A stretch of DNA of 8,486 bases from JANNGZ01 sp031404155 (GTDB lineage: Bacteria > Pseudomonadota > Gammaproteobacteria > Burkholderiales > Burkholderiaceae_C): contig JANNGZ010000362.1 in NCBI GenBank assembly GCA_031404155.1, forward strand, positions 1 through 8,486, in the 5' to 3' direction. The notes below the pieces were generated by a model. That model was not told the DNA's origin and did not search any database. It saw only the letters and a program-made list of their open reading frames with translations. A program made the translations under genes and the position numbers. How positions within the stretch are numbered: position 1 is the stretch's first letter; every line of letters begins with the position of its first letter. This document shows positions 1-7,793 of this stretch, piece by piece.

Positions 1-140
1 GCCAGATCACGCTGGGGTCCAGCCGCGACTACAACCAGCTCTTCGAGGAGGCCAACGCCATCGCGCTGGTCCTCAAGGCGGGCGCCCTGCCGGCGCCGGT
101 GACCATCCTCGAGGAGCGCAGCGTGGGCGCCACCCTGGGG

Positions 141-146
<6 letters not shown>
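1..146 (+). CDS. secD: SecD fragment (internal piece, both ends missing)
   Basis: Reading from base 3 on the plus strand gives about 47 residues, starting QITLGSSRDYNQLFEEANAI and ending AGALPAPVTILEERSVGATLG. The block LVLKAGALPAPVTILEERSVGATLG is the well-conserved segment of SecD just before its first conserved transmembrane region. SecD is the inner-membrane subunit of the SecDF complex, which uses the proton gradient to pull proteins out of the Sec channel. Similarity stops at about base 140-146, where the DNA becomes atpA on the other strand; the frame stays open beyond that only as antisense of atpA. No start, stop or yajC/secF neighbour is present. The ITLGSSRDYNQLFEEAN part does not resemble the betaproteobacterial SecD sequences I recall and seems closer to deltaproteobacterial or myxobacterial forms, which is a tentative inference. 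It is a remnant or artefact, not a functional gene here. Confidence 0.8.
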
Positions 147-1223
<1,077 letters not shown>

Positions 1224-1269
1224 CAGGTTCTCCAGGCGTTCGACGTGTTGGCTTCGCGAAGCGAAAGGC

Positions 1270-1803
1270 TCAGGCGACGAGCGCAGACTTCATTTGGGCG
1301 AGACGGGCCTTGACCGAGGTGTCGAGCACTTCGTCGCCGACCACCACGCGGATGCCGCCGATCAGGCCGGGTTCGACCTCGACCTTGGCGGCGAGCTTGC
1401 GCTTGAAGCGCTTTTCCAGCGCTTCGACCACAGCGGGCAATTGCGACGCATCGATCGCGAAGGCGCTGTAGATCGTGGCGTCGGAAACCCCCGAGCGGGC
1501 GTTGACCAGCGCGTGGAACTGCGACGCGATCTCGGGCAGGGCGGCGAGGCGGTTGTTTTCGATCAACAGGCGCAGGAAGTTGCGTGTGCTGTCGGCGAGC
1601 GGGTTCTTCAGCACCGAGCCGAAGACCTCGAACACCTGCGTCGTGCTGATCTTCGGGTTGTCGGCAAACTGGCGCATCTGCGGGTCGGCGGCAACGGCCG
1701 CGAGTGCGCCGACCTGCTCGGCGATCTCGCTGGCGTTTTTGTCGCCGACCGCCTTGAACAGCGCTTCGGCATAAGGCCTGGCGATGGTGGCGAGTTCGGC
1801 CAT
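1270..1803 (-). CDS. atpH: F1Fo-ATP synthase subunit delta
   Basis: Delta subunit (OSCP homologue), the cap that joins the top of the alpha3beta3 head to the peripheral stalk formed by the b dimer. The 177-residue product matches the family's usual length. It opens MAELATIARPYAEALFKAV, the conserved N-terminal helix that contacts alpha. Its C terminus, VEPGLIGGIRVVVGDEVLDT followed by SVKARL, is the family signature. The ATG at 1803 lies 2 nt after the atpF stop, with GCGGAAC as a moderate Shine-Dalgarno inside the end of atpF, so translation is probably coupled to atpF. It looks intact. Confidence 0.97.
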   Translation of the reverse strand: MAELATIARPYAEALFKAVGDKNASEIAEQVGALAAVAADPQMRQFADNPKISTTQVFEVFGSVLKNPLADSTRNFLRLLIENNRLAALPEIASQFHALVNARSGVSDATIYSAFAIDASQLPAVVEALEKRFKRKLAAKVEVEPGLIGGIRVVVGDEVLDTSVKARLAQMKSALVA

Positions 1804-1805
1804 GG

Positions 1806-2276
1806 TCAGAGTTCCGCCTTCAGGCGGCCGAGCAACTCGGCGTGAACGCCGGCGTTGACTTCCTTGCGCAGGATCGCCTCGGCGCCCTTGACCGCCAGCG
1901 CGGCGACCTGCTCGCGCAGCACTTCGCGCGCCTTGGTCGACTCCTGCTGGGCTTCGGCCTTGGCGGCGGCGACGATCTTGGCGCCTTCGGCGCTGGCGCG
2001 GCCCTTGGCTTCTTCGATCATCGATTGGGCCAGGCGCTCGGCGTCGGCCAGGCGTTTGGCCGCGTCGTCGCGGGCGGCGGAAAGCTGCGCCTCGACACGC
2101 TGGTTGGCCTGCGCCAGCTCGGACTTGGCCTTGTCGGCGGCGGACAGGCCGTCGGCGATTTTCTTGGCGCGTTCGTCCAGGGCCGCGGTGATCGGCGGCC
2201 AGACAAACTTCATCGTGAACCCGATCAGGATCAGGAACACGATCATCTGAATGATCAAGGTGCTGGTGATGCTCAC
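1806..2276 (-). CDS. atpF: F1Fo-ATP synthase subunit b
   Basis: Subunit b, whose homodimer forms the peripheral stalk that holds the F1 head still against Fo rotation. I chose the GTG start at 2276 because it gives the usual 156-residue protein, beginning (M)SITSTLIIQMIVFLILIG. An AAGG Shine-Dalgarno lies about 8 nt upstream. The reading frame is open for another 66 codons, but that stretch is basic and unstructured, overlaps atpE and reads unlike any b subunit. One N-terminal membrane segment (about residues 4-24) is followed by FVWPPITAALDERAKKIADG, a conserved stretch, and then a long Ala/Glu/Lys/Arg-rich coiled coil to the C terminus. It lies between atpE (109-nt gap) and atpH (2-nt gap). 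The GTG start may lower its translation relative to atpE. Confidence 0.95.
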   Translation of the reverse strand: MSITSTLIIQMIVFLILIGFTMKFVWPPITAALDERAKKIADGLSAADKAKSELAQANQRVEAQLSAARDDAAKRLADAERLAQSMIEEAKGRASAEGAKIVAAAKAEAQQESTKAREVLREQVAALAVKGAEAILRKEVNAGVHAELLGRLKAEL

Positions 2277-2303
2277 GGCATTGCCTTCAGTCGCGGTGAA
2301 AGG

Positions 2304-2331
2304 TGCGCTTGCACGGGTTAGTGCAAGCGCA
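2304..2331 (-). promoter_or_regulatory. Perfect 11-bp hairpin between atpE and atpF
   Basis: TGCGCTTGCAC (2304-2314) and GTGCAAGCGCA (2321-2331) are exact inverted complements around a 6-nt loop. On the atp mRNA this forms a strong stem-loop ending 27 nt before the atpF GTG. No U-run follows it, so it is not a classical intrinsic terminator. A role as an mRNA stabiliser, partial attenuator or processing site that raises atpE output is inferred. Confidence 0.7.
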
Positions 2332-2332
2332 G

Positions 2333-2354
2333 GCGCGATCGGGTGCGATCGCGC
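2333..2354 (-). promoter_or_regulatory. Perfect 8-bp hairpin between atpE and atpF
   Basis: GCGCGATC (2333-2340) and GATCGCGC (2347-2354) pair exactly around the 6-nt loop GGGTGC. It lies one base from the 11-bp hairpin, so the mRNA downstream of the atpE stop would carry two adjacent stem-loops. The arms also contain the palindrome GATC, so chance in GC-rich DNA is less easily excluded than for its neighbour. Confidence 0.55.
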
Positions 2355-2385
2355 GCGGTCTTGCGGCGCGTACTTGCGTTGTGAC

Positions 2386-2649
2386 TTACTTCGGCAAGTT
2401 GGCCAGCTGCGCCAGGAACGGGTTGGCTGTGGTGAACCACAGCGCGATACCGGTGCCGATGATGAAGGACGCATCGATCAGGCCGAGCAGCAGGAACACC
2501 TTGGTCTGCAGTTCACCCATCAGTTCGGGCTGGCGCGCGGCCGATTCCAGGTACTTGCTGGCCATGATGCCCACGCCGATGCACGCACCTGCGGCGCCCA
2601 GGCCGATGATCAGGCCGACGCCGATAGCAACCATTCCGATGAGTTCCAT
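2386..2649 (-). CDS. atpE: F1Fo-ATP synthase subunit c
   Basis: Subunit c, the hairpin lipoprotein-like proteolipid whose multimeric ring carries protons and turns the rotor. The 87-residue product has two membrane helices: a glycine-rich first helix (about residues 5-30) and a second (about 50-78) carrying the ion-binding carboxylate Asp59 in GLIDASFIIG. They are joined by the polar loop ARQPEL that touches gamma and epsilon. The glutamine and glutamate of sodium-binding c rings are absent (valine lies in the expected glutamine position and Asp replaces Glu), so proton coupling is expected. The ATG at 2649 has the best Shine-Dalgarno in this operon, AAGGAA with 6-nt spacing. It is flanked by the two longest gaps in the operon (85 nt before, 109 nt after), fitting separate control of a subunit needed in about ten copies. 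Confidence 0.97.
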   Translation of the reverse strand: MELIGMVAIGVGLIIGLGAAGACIGVGIMASKYLESAARQPELMGELQTKVFLLLGLIDASFIIGTGIALWFTTANPFLAQLANLPK

Positions 2650-2696
2650 TTTCAGTTCCTTGATAACAAAGGTTGGCGAAAGAGAAAGGGTGAGAG
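2650..2696 (-). promoter_or_regulatory. Probable atpE translation-enhancing leader
   Basis: On the mRNA strand, 2696-2675 is an almost uninterrupted pyrimidine tract. An A/U-rich stretch (CCUUUGUUAUCAAGGAACUG) follows, containing AAGGAA 6 nt before the atpE ATG. A U-rich, unstructured element upstream of atpE is known to boost translation of the c subunit in E. coli; equivalence here is inferred from position and base composition only. Confidence 0.45.
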
Positions 2697-2734
2697 ACCG
2701 CGAATTCGATCGGCGATCGTTGGGGAAAATCAGA

Positions 2735-3631
2735 TCAGTGCGAGTCGTGCGCCTGGCCGATGTACACCAGCGTGAGCATCATGAACACGAAGGCCTGCAG
2801 CGTGATGATCAGGATGTGGAAGATGGCCCACACCGTGCCCGCGACGATATGCAGCAGCGCAAGTCCGAAGCCGGCGGCCGAGAGCGTGAACGCGCCGCCG
2901 AGCAGTGCGATCAGCAAAAAGATCAACTCGCCCGCGTACATGTTGCCGTACAGCCGCATGCCATGCGAAACGGTCTTGGAGACGAACTCCAGGATCTGCA
3001 TCGAGAAGTTGGCCACGCTCAGCAGCAGGAAGCCGATCCAGCTCAAGGGGTTGGCGGTGGGTTTCACCGAACCGAAGGGCGCGGCGATCAACTCGTGCGC
3101 CCAGCCGCCGATGCCTTTGATTTTCACGTTGTAGATCAGGCAGGCAATCAGCACCGCGAGCGACAGGCCGAGCGTCACCGAGAGGTCGGCCGTGGGCACC
3201 ACACGCAGGTAGGCGTGGCTCGGGTCGCCGCCGGCGGCGCCGTAGATCAGCTCCCAGATCTTGGGCAGCAAATCGACCGGCAGCAGGTCCATCGCGTTGA
3301 GCAGGAAGATCCAGACGAACACGGTCAGCGCCATCGGCGCCACCAGCTTGCGGCTGTGCGCGTTGTGCACGATGCCCTTGGCCTGGCTGTCGACCATCTC
3401 GATCAAATACTCCACCGCGGCCTGGAAGCGGCCCGGCACACCCGAGGTGGCCTTGCGCGCGGCCAGCCACATCAGGCCGCAACCGATCACGCCGAGCAGC
3501 ACGGAGAAGATCACCGAGTCGTAATTGACCACCGAAAAATCCACCAGCGACGCCGGCTTGGCGTTCTGCGCGTGGGTCAGGTGGTGAACGATGTAGTCAC
3601 CAGAGGTGGGCGCGTGAGCTTCGGCTGCCAT
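2735..3631 (-). CDS. atpB: F1Fo-ATP synthase subunit a
   Basis: Subunit a is the membrane stator that provides the two proton half-channels next to the c ring. The 298-residue product starts at ATG 3631 (MAAEAHAPTSGDYIVHHLTH), 26 nt after the atpI stop. The frame extends upstream through atpI, but only this start gives the family N terminus. Key features are VWIFLLNAMDLLPVD (about 106-120), the essential arginine (Arg226) in HGMRLYGNMYAGE, and a last helix with FHILIITLQAFVFMMLT, whose His and Gln match the channel residues of the E. coli protein. About five to six membrane helices are visible. The insert IYGAAGGDPSHAYLRVVPTA between the second and third helices is typical of beta- and gammaproteobacteria. 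The Shine-Dalgarno is weak. It is followed by atpE after 85 nt. Confidence 0.97.
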   Translation of the reverse strand: MAAEAHAPTSGDYIVHHLTHAQNAKPASLVDFSVVNYDSVIFSVLLGVIGCGLMWLAARKATSGVPGRFQAAVEYLIEMVDSQAKGIVHNAHSRKLVAPMALTVFVWIFLLNAMDLLPVDLLPKIWELIYGAAGGDPSHAYLRVVPTADLSVTLGLSLAVLIACLIYNVKIKGIGGWAHELIAAPFGSVKPTANPLSWIGFLLLSVANFSMQILEFVSKTVSHGMRLYGNMYAGELIFLLIALLGGAFTLSAAGFGLALLHIVAGTVWAIFHILIITLQAFVFMMLTLVYIGQAHDSH

Positions 3632-3657
3632 CTTGTCGTCGCTGTTCGTTTGTTCAG

Positions 3658-4149
3658 TTACCGCAATTTCCGACCCGGCCTGTCGCGCCACAGCAGCGCG
3701 AAGGCGTAAACCGAGATGCAGATCGTCAGGCCCGCCAGCAGCGCCGGCCAGTTCAACGGTTGCACCAGCCGCGGCGCGAGCATCAGCATCGCCACCGTGA
3801 CCACAATCTTCATCGACTCCCACAACATGACGCTTACGGCCGAGACCGCGGGCGACAAACTGCTGAGCTTGCTGGTCGTGCCGCGTGCCATCAACGCACC
3901 CGGCACCACCACCGTGGCGGCGCCAAACAGCGCCGACCACGCTCCTCCCCATGTTCCGGTGGCCAGCCCCGCGAGCAGGGCCACCACCACGCCGACCACG
4001 GCTTGCACCGCGATCACCCGCCAGGGCGACACCGTGCGCAGCCGCCCCCGCAAGGCCTGCACTTCCTCTCGTGTCAGGCGCTTGACGGGCTTGCCTTGTG
4101 CCGCGTCATCCTCGTCGGCCCAAGGGTCCACATGATTGCTGTTGGACAT
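3658..4149 (-). CDS. atpI: ATP synthase subunit I (AtpI assembly factor)
   Basis: First gene of the operon. AtpI is a small membrane protein that helps assemble the c ring and is not part of the finished enzyme in most species. The 163-residue product has an acidic then basic N-terminal tail (DPWADEDD, then LTREEVQALRGRLR). Four membrane segments follow at roughly residues 43-65, 70-90, 105-127 and 133-153. The third contains WESMKIVVTVAML, resembling the family's conserved Glu/Lys pair. Identity rests on that topology and its position directly before atpB, because the family diverges quickly. The ATG at 4149 is preceded only by a loose GAAGAA, so initiation may be inefficient. It is divergent from the hydrolase gene starting at 4312. 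Confidence 0.88.
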   Translation of the reverse strand: MSNSNHVDPWADEDDAAQGKPVKRLTREEVQALRGRLRTVSPWRVIAVQAVVGVVVALLAGLATGTWGGAWSALFGAATVVVPGALMARGTTSKLSSLSPAVSAVSVMLWESMKIVVTVAMLMLAPRLVQPLNWPALLAGLTICISVYAFALLWRDRPGRKLR

Positions 4150-4187
4150 CTCGGGTTCTTCGGGTCAGCGGTCAGCAAAGCCTCGAA

Positions 4188-4193
4188 ATTATA
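4188..4193 (-). promoter_or_regulatory. Candidate sigma-70 -10 box for the atp operon
   Basis: The minus strand reads CTCCTATAATTTCGAGG, with a perfect TATAAT at 4193-4188. Transcription would start near 4181, giving a leader of about 30 nt before atpI. No good -35 hexamer lies 16-18 bp upstream (the best options, such as TCAAGG or CTCAAG, match poorly) and there is no TGn extension. In this GC-rich DNA an AT-rich perfect hexamer at this distance from the first operon gene is nevertheless suggestive. The leader also carries GCTGACC twice in tandem (4163-4176). Confidence 0.6.
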
Positions 4194-4311
4194 GGAGCAA
4201 ACCCAGGCCTGCCTTGAGCTCGAAGTTCGCCGCGAGTCAAACGTGGTGCCGCCTCAAGGGCATCCGGGGCGGTCCACAAGGCTTGCCGCAGCTTCCTGGG
4301 ATCATCGCGGC

Positions 4312-5463
4312 ATGCAGCCACATTTCTTTGCCGCCGCGGCCTGGTGGGCCGCGCTGACGCCAGTGTTTGCACTCTCATTCGCGCTTGCGTTGTCGAGCGC
4401 GCATGCAGCCGACGACCCCGCCGGCGCTGCGGCCGATCTGCCCGCGGTGAAACCGCCTCACCGCCGAGGCGGCGGCTACCAGAACAACTACCGCGACTTC
4501 GAGCCCAAGGGCCTGCTCAGGCTCTTGCAGTGGCGCGCCCAATCCGCGCGCGAAGGCTTGCCGCGGCCGCCGCTGGCGCCGACACCGGCGGTCCAGCCCG
4601 ACCTGGCGTTCATCCACGCCAATGCCAAGGCCGGCGCCGCGATGCAACCGGCGCTGACCTGGATCGGGCACGCCACGGTGCTCGCGCAGGTCGGCGGCTT
4701 GAACATCCTCACCGACCCGATCTTCTCGGAGCGCGCGTCGCCGCTGTCCTTCCTCGGCCCCAGGCGCGCGCAGCCGCCGGGGCTGGCGCTTGCCGAATTG
4801 CCGCGCATCGATCTGGTGCTGGTGTCGCACAACCATTACGACCACCTCGACGACGCCAGCGTGCAGGCGCTGAACAAGCAGGTCGGCGGGCCACCCTTGT
4901 TCGTCGTGCCGCTCGGGCTGAAAGCCTGGTTCGCTCAGCGCGAGATCTCGAATGTGGCCGAGCTGGACTGGTGGCAGTTGCGCCGGGTCGGTGACACCGA
5001 CATCGTCCTGACTCCTGTGCAGCATTGGTCCGGCCGCAGCTATACCGACCGCATGCAGACGCTGTGGGGCGGCTTCGCGGTGTTCGCGCCCGACGCGCAC
5101 CTTTACTACAGCGGAGACACCGGCTACTCGCCCGACTTTGCCGACGTGCGCCGGCGTTTTGCTGAGCGCCAGACCGAAGCGCGTGGCGGTGGCTTCGACG
5201 CCGCGCTGATCGCGATCGGCGCCTACGAGCCGCGCTGGTTCATGGCCGAGCAGCATGCGAACCCGGCCGAGGCGGTGCAAATCCACCGCGACCTCGGCGC
5301 CAAACGCTCCCTGGGCGTGCATTGGGGAACCTTCGAGCTGACCGACGAGTCTCTGGACGAGCCACCGCGCGCGCTGGCCCAGGCCCGCCAGGCGCAGGGC
5401 GTCGGCGAAGACACTTTCTTTCTGCTCGCGATCGGCGAGACGCGCAAAATCCCGCGGCGCTGA
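4312..5463 (+). CDS. Exported NAPE-PLD-like zinc hydrolase (metallo-beta-lactamase fold)
   Basis: A 383-residue metallo-beta-lactamase-fold protein of the UlaG/RomA/NAPE-PLD branch. The zinc motif HNHYDH is at residues 173-178, with further ligands His238 (QHWSGR), Asp269 (YSGDTGY) and His337 (GVHWGTF). It shares with animal N-acyl-phosphatidylethanolamine phospholipase D, as I recall that sequence, ELDWW, LWGGF, IGAYEPRWFM, the HxxPxEAVxIH spacing and HWGTFELTxE followed by EPP. That predicts cleavage of a phosphodiester in N-acylated or related phospholipids, though the true substrate is unknown. I chose ATG 4312 over an in-frame GTG at 4243 because it begins a signal peptide (hydrophobic to about residue 28, cut site near AHA-AD), placing the enzyme in the periplasm or outside. 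The Shine-Dalgarno is weak. It is divergent from atpI and 68 nt before the DsbD gene. Other bacterial members are often annotated only as MBL fold hydrolase. Confidence 0.85.
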   Translation: MQPHFFAAAAWWAALTPVFALSFALALSSAHAADDPAGAAADLPAVKPPHRRGGGYQNNYRDFEPKGLLRLLQWRAQSAREGLPRPPLAPTPAVQPDLAFIHANAKAGAAMQPALTWIGHATVLAQVGGLNILTDPIFSERASPLSFLGPRRAQPPGLALAELPRIDLVLVSHNHYDHLDDASVQALNKQVGGPPLFVVPLGLKAWFAQREISNVAELDWWQLRRVGDTDIVLTPVQHWSGRSYTDRMQTLWGGFAVFAPDAHLYYSGDTGYSPDFADVRRRFAERQTEARGGGFDAALIAIGAYEPRWFMAEQHANPAEAVQIHRDLGAKRSLGVHWGTFELTDESLDEPPRALAQARQAQGVGEDTFFLLAIGETRKIPRR

Positions 5464-5531
5464 GCCCCGGAGTGACCGCACCCAGACCGCGCCCCGCTCG
5501 CGCCCGCACCTGATCGAATCCTCAACTGCTC

Positions 5532-7793
5532 ATGCCCGTTTTCTCCCGCTTGCTCGCTGCTCCATTCCTCGCGTCGTTCGTGGCGCTCGTCCTCGCGCTG
5601 CTGCCGCCTGCGCTGCACGCGCAGGGCAGCGCCGTGGTCACCACCGAACAGGTGCGCGCCGAACTCGTGGCCCATGCCCCCGAGGGCGTGGCCGCCGGCA
5701 AGCCGGTGTGGCTCGGCCTGAAGCTCGAGCATCAGCCGCACTGGCACACCTACTGGAAGAACCCGGGCGACTCGGGCCTGCCGACCACGCTGCAGTGGAC
5801 GCTGCCCGCGGGCGCCAGCGCGGGAGAGATCGCGTGGCCGACGCCGAGCAAGTTGCCGATCGGCCCGCTGGTGAACTTCGGCTTCGAGGGCACGTTGCTG
5901 CTGCCGGTGCCGCTGACCATCGGCCCGGAATTCCAGGCCGCGCAGTTCGGTGTGAAGCTGCACGCCGAATGGTTGATCTGCAAGGACGTCTGCATTCCGC
6001 AATCGGGTGATTTTGTGTTGCAGGTGCCGGTGCAGGCCGCCACCGCGCTGCACGGCGCGCTCTTCAGCGCCGCCCAGGCGCGAGCCCCGCAGCCGGTTGC
6101 GGGTGCGCAGGCCAACGCCACAGTGGTTGGCAACAGCCTGGTATTGAAGGTCGTGGGCCTGCCCGCTGCGCTGCGCGGCAAAACGCTGGACTTTTTCCCC
6201 GAGCTGCCCGGTGTGATCGAAAACGCGGTCAAGGCCGAAGTCAAATGGACCGGCGCCGACTGGGAAGCGCGTGTGCCGCTGTCGGCGCAACGCAGCGAGA
6301 GCCCGGCGCGGATGAGCGCGGTGCTCGCGGAAGCGGGTGCGAAGGCGGGCGCGAAAGCGCGCTCGGGCGTCGGCTTGAACCTGGGCTCAAGCACCGGCAC
6401 CAGCACCGGGAGCAGCACCGGCACGAGCACGAGCGACCCGGCCGGCGTGCAATTGAGCTTCGACATCGCCGGCGCCTGGCCGGCGGTCGCCGCACCCGCG
6501 CCGCTGGCCACGGCGGCAGCCACGGCGGCCACGCCGCTGTTGCCCGCCGCCGCGCCGATCAGCCTCGCGCTGGCGCTCGTGTTCGCGCTGCTCGGCGGCC
6601 TGCTGCTCAACCTGATGCCCTGCGTGTTCCCAGTGCTCTCGCTCAAGGTGATCGGCTTCGCATCCCATGCTCACGAGCGCTCGCGACTGCTCGCGGGTGG
6701 CATCGCCTACACCGCGGGCGTGGTGCTCTCCTTTGTCGGCCTCGCCGCCTTGCTGCTCGCGCTGCGTGCCGGCGGCGAACAACTCGGCTGGGGCTTCCAG
6801 TTGCAGTCGCCCGGCTTCATCGCGGTGCTCGCGGTGCTGTTCACGCTGATCGGGCTGAACCTCGCCGGCCTCTTTGAGGTGGGCTCGGTGCTGCCGAGCA
6901 GCGTCGCCTCGGCGCAGGCCAAACACCCGCTGGCGGACTCGTTCCTCACCGGCGTGCTCGCGGTCGCTATCGCGTCGCCGTGTACCGCGCCGTTCATGGG
7001 CGCGTCGCTCGGCCTGGCCTTCACCCTGCCCACGGCGCAGGCGCTGCTGGTGTTCGGTTTCCTCGGCCTGGGCATGGCGCTGCCGTACCTGGCCGCGAGC
7101 GCCTGGCCCGCCATCGCGCGGGCCTTGCCACGCCCGGGTGCGTGGATGGCGCGCTTCAAGGCCTTGATGGCCTTCCCTATGTTCGCCACCGTGGTCTGGC
7201 TCATCTGGGTGCTCGGCCAGCAGGTGGGCATTGACGGCGCGGCGGCCCTGCTCGGCGTGCTGGTGGCGGTGGCCTTCGCCGCCTGGGCGTTCGGCACGCC
7301 CGGCTTTTCGCGCCGCGCGCGTGTGGGCTTCGGCGCCGCGGCGGTGACGCTGCTCGCGAGCACGCTGGTCTGGGGCTGGCCCTCGTGGCGCGAGCTGCCG
7401 CCCAACACGACAGGTGCAGCGGGCGCATCGACCACCAGCACCGCGCTCGGCGAATGGGGGTCCTGGAGCCCGGCGCGGGTGGCCGAACTCACCGCGCAAG
7501 GCCGCCCCGTGTTCGTCGACTTCACCGCCGCCTGGTGTGTCACCTGCCAGTTCAACAAACGCAGCACGCTCAACGACGCCAGCTTGAAAGCCGACTTCGA
7601 ATCGCGCCGCGTGGTGCTGCTGCGCGCCGACTGGACCAAACGCGACGCCACGATCAGCGCTGAACTCGCGCGCCTGAACCGCAGCGGCGTGCCGGTGTAT
7701 GCGCTCTACGGCCTCACCCCCGGCGCGCCGCCGCAACTGCTGCCCGAAATCCTCACGGTGCAGGTCGTGCGCGACGCGCTGGCCCGCCTTTGA
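5532..7793 (+). CDS. DsbD/ScsB-family thiol-disulfide transporter
   Basis: A 753-residue inner-membrane protein that passes electrons from cytoplasmic thioredoxin to periplasmic partners. A signal peptide (residues 1-30, ending ALHA) precedes a periplasmic domain of the DsbC/DsbD N-terminal type (HWHTYWKNPGDSGLPTT; about 35-200) with cysteine pair C150-KDV-C154. After a Gly/Ser/Thr-rich linker (285-300) come about eight membrane helices (about 343-635), with C364 in LMPCVFPVLSLK and C484 in SPCTAPFMG, the pair that shuttles electrons across the membrane. The C-terminal thioredoxin domain has C669-VT-C672 in FTAAWCVTCQFNK. Three pairs and this length fit the long ScsB-like form rather than the roughly 565-residue classical DsbD. 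The ATG at 5532 has no clear Shine-Dalgarno but begins a proper signal peptide. The redoxin gene 61 nt downstream is a likely partner. Confidence 0.92.
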   Translation: MPVFSRLLAAPFLASFVALVLALLPPALHAQGSAVVTTEQVRAELVAHAPEGVAAGKPVWLGLKLEHQPHWHTYWKNPGDSGLPTTLQWTLPAGASAGEIAWPTPSKLPIGPLVNFGFEGTLLLPVPLTIGPEFQAAQFGVKLHAEWLICKDVCIPQSGDFVLQVPVQAATALHGALFSAAQARAPQPVAGAQANATVVGNSLVLKVVGLPAALRGKTLDFFPELPGVIENAVKAEVKWTGADWEARVPLSAQRSESPARMSAVLAEAGAKAGAKARSGVGLNLGSSTGTSTGSSTGTSTSDPAGVQLSFDIAGAWPAVAAPAPLATAAATAATPLLPAAAPISLALALVFALLGGLLLNLMPCVFPVLSLKVIGFASHAHERSRLLAGGIAYTAGVVLSFVGLAALLLALRAGGEQLGWGFQLQSPGFIAVLAVLFTLIGLNLAGLFEVGSVLPSSVASAQAKHPLADSFLTGVLAVAIASPCTAPFMGASLGLAFTLPTAQALLVFGFLGLGMALPYLAASAWPAIARALPRPGAWMARFKALMAFPMFATVVWLIWVLGQQVGIDGAAALLGVLVAVAFAAWAFGTPGFSRRARVGFGAAAVTLLASTLVWGWPSWRELPPNTTGAAGASTTSTALGEWGSWSPARVAELTAQGRPVFVDFTAAWCVTCQFNKRSTLNDASLKADFESRRVVLLRADWTKRDATISAELARLNRSGVPVYALYGLTPGAPPQLLPEILTVQVVRDALARL
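6384..6431 (+). repeat. Two tandem 24-bp repeats coding for GSSTGTST
   Basis: Two adjacent in-frame 24-bp units (6384-6407 and 6408-6431) each encode GSSTGTST (residues 285-300 of the DsbD-family protein). They differ only at synonymous positions (for example TCA/AGC, ACC/ACG). They sit in the flexible linker between the periplasmic domain and the membrane core. An old duplication is likely, and copy number could vary without breaking the frame. Confidence 0.8.

Noticed and set aside
1251..1262. 12-bp palindrome GCTTCGCGAAGC between atpH and atpA
   Set aside because: It is perfect but short, with no loop in the self-complementary form and no U-run. It is common enough in GC-rich DNA that I would not call it a regulatory site.
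2707..2719. Small inverted repeat CGATC-GGC-GATCG just after the atpB stop
   Set aside because: Only a 5-bp stem with a 3-nt loop, expected by chance in this composition.
2303..3709. 468-codon plus-strand reading frame across atpE and atpB
   Set aside because: It crosses two well-conserved minus-strand genes and reads as a Gln/His/Arg-rich shadow without any family resemblance.
4214..4242. Possible plus-strand promoter (TTGAGC, 17-bp spacer, TCAAAC) for the hydrolase
   Set aside because: The -10 element matches only three of six positions and the -35 only four. Not strong enough to annotate.
4243..4311. Longer N terminus for the hydrolase from GTG 4243
   Set aside because: The extra 23 residues would sit in front of, and spoil, a clean signal peptide that starts at ATG 4312.
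4375..5481. 368-codon minus-strand reading frame opposite the hydrolase
   Set aside because: The plus strand encodes all zinc-site motifs of a known fold. The antisense frame has no motif and follows third-position GC bias.
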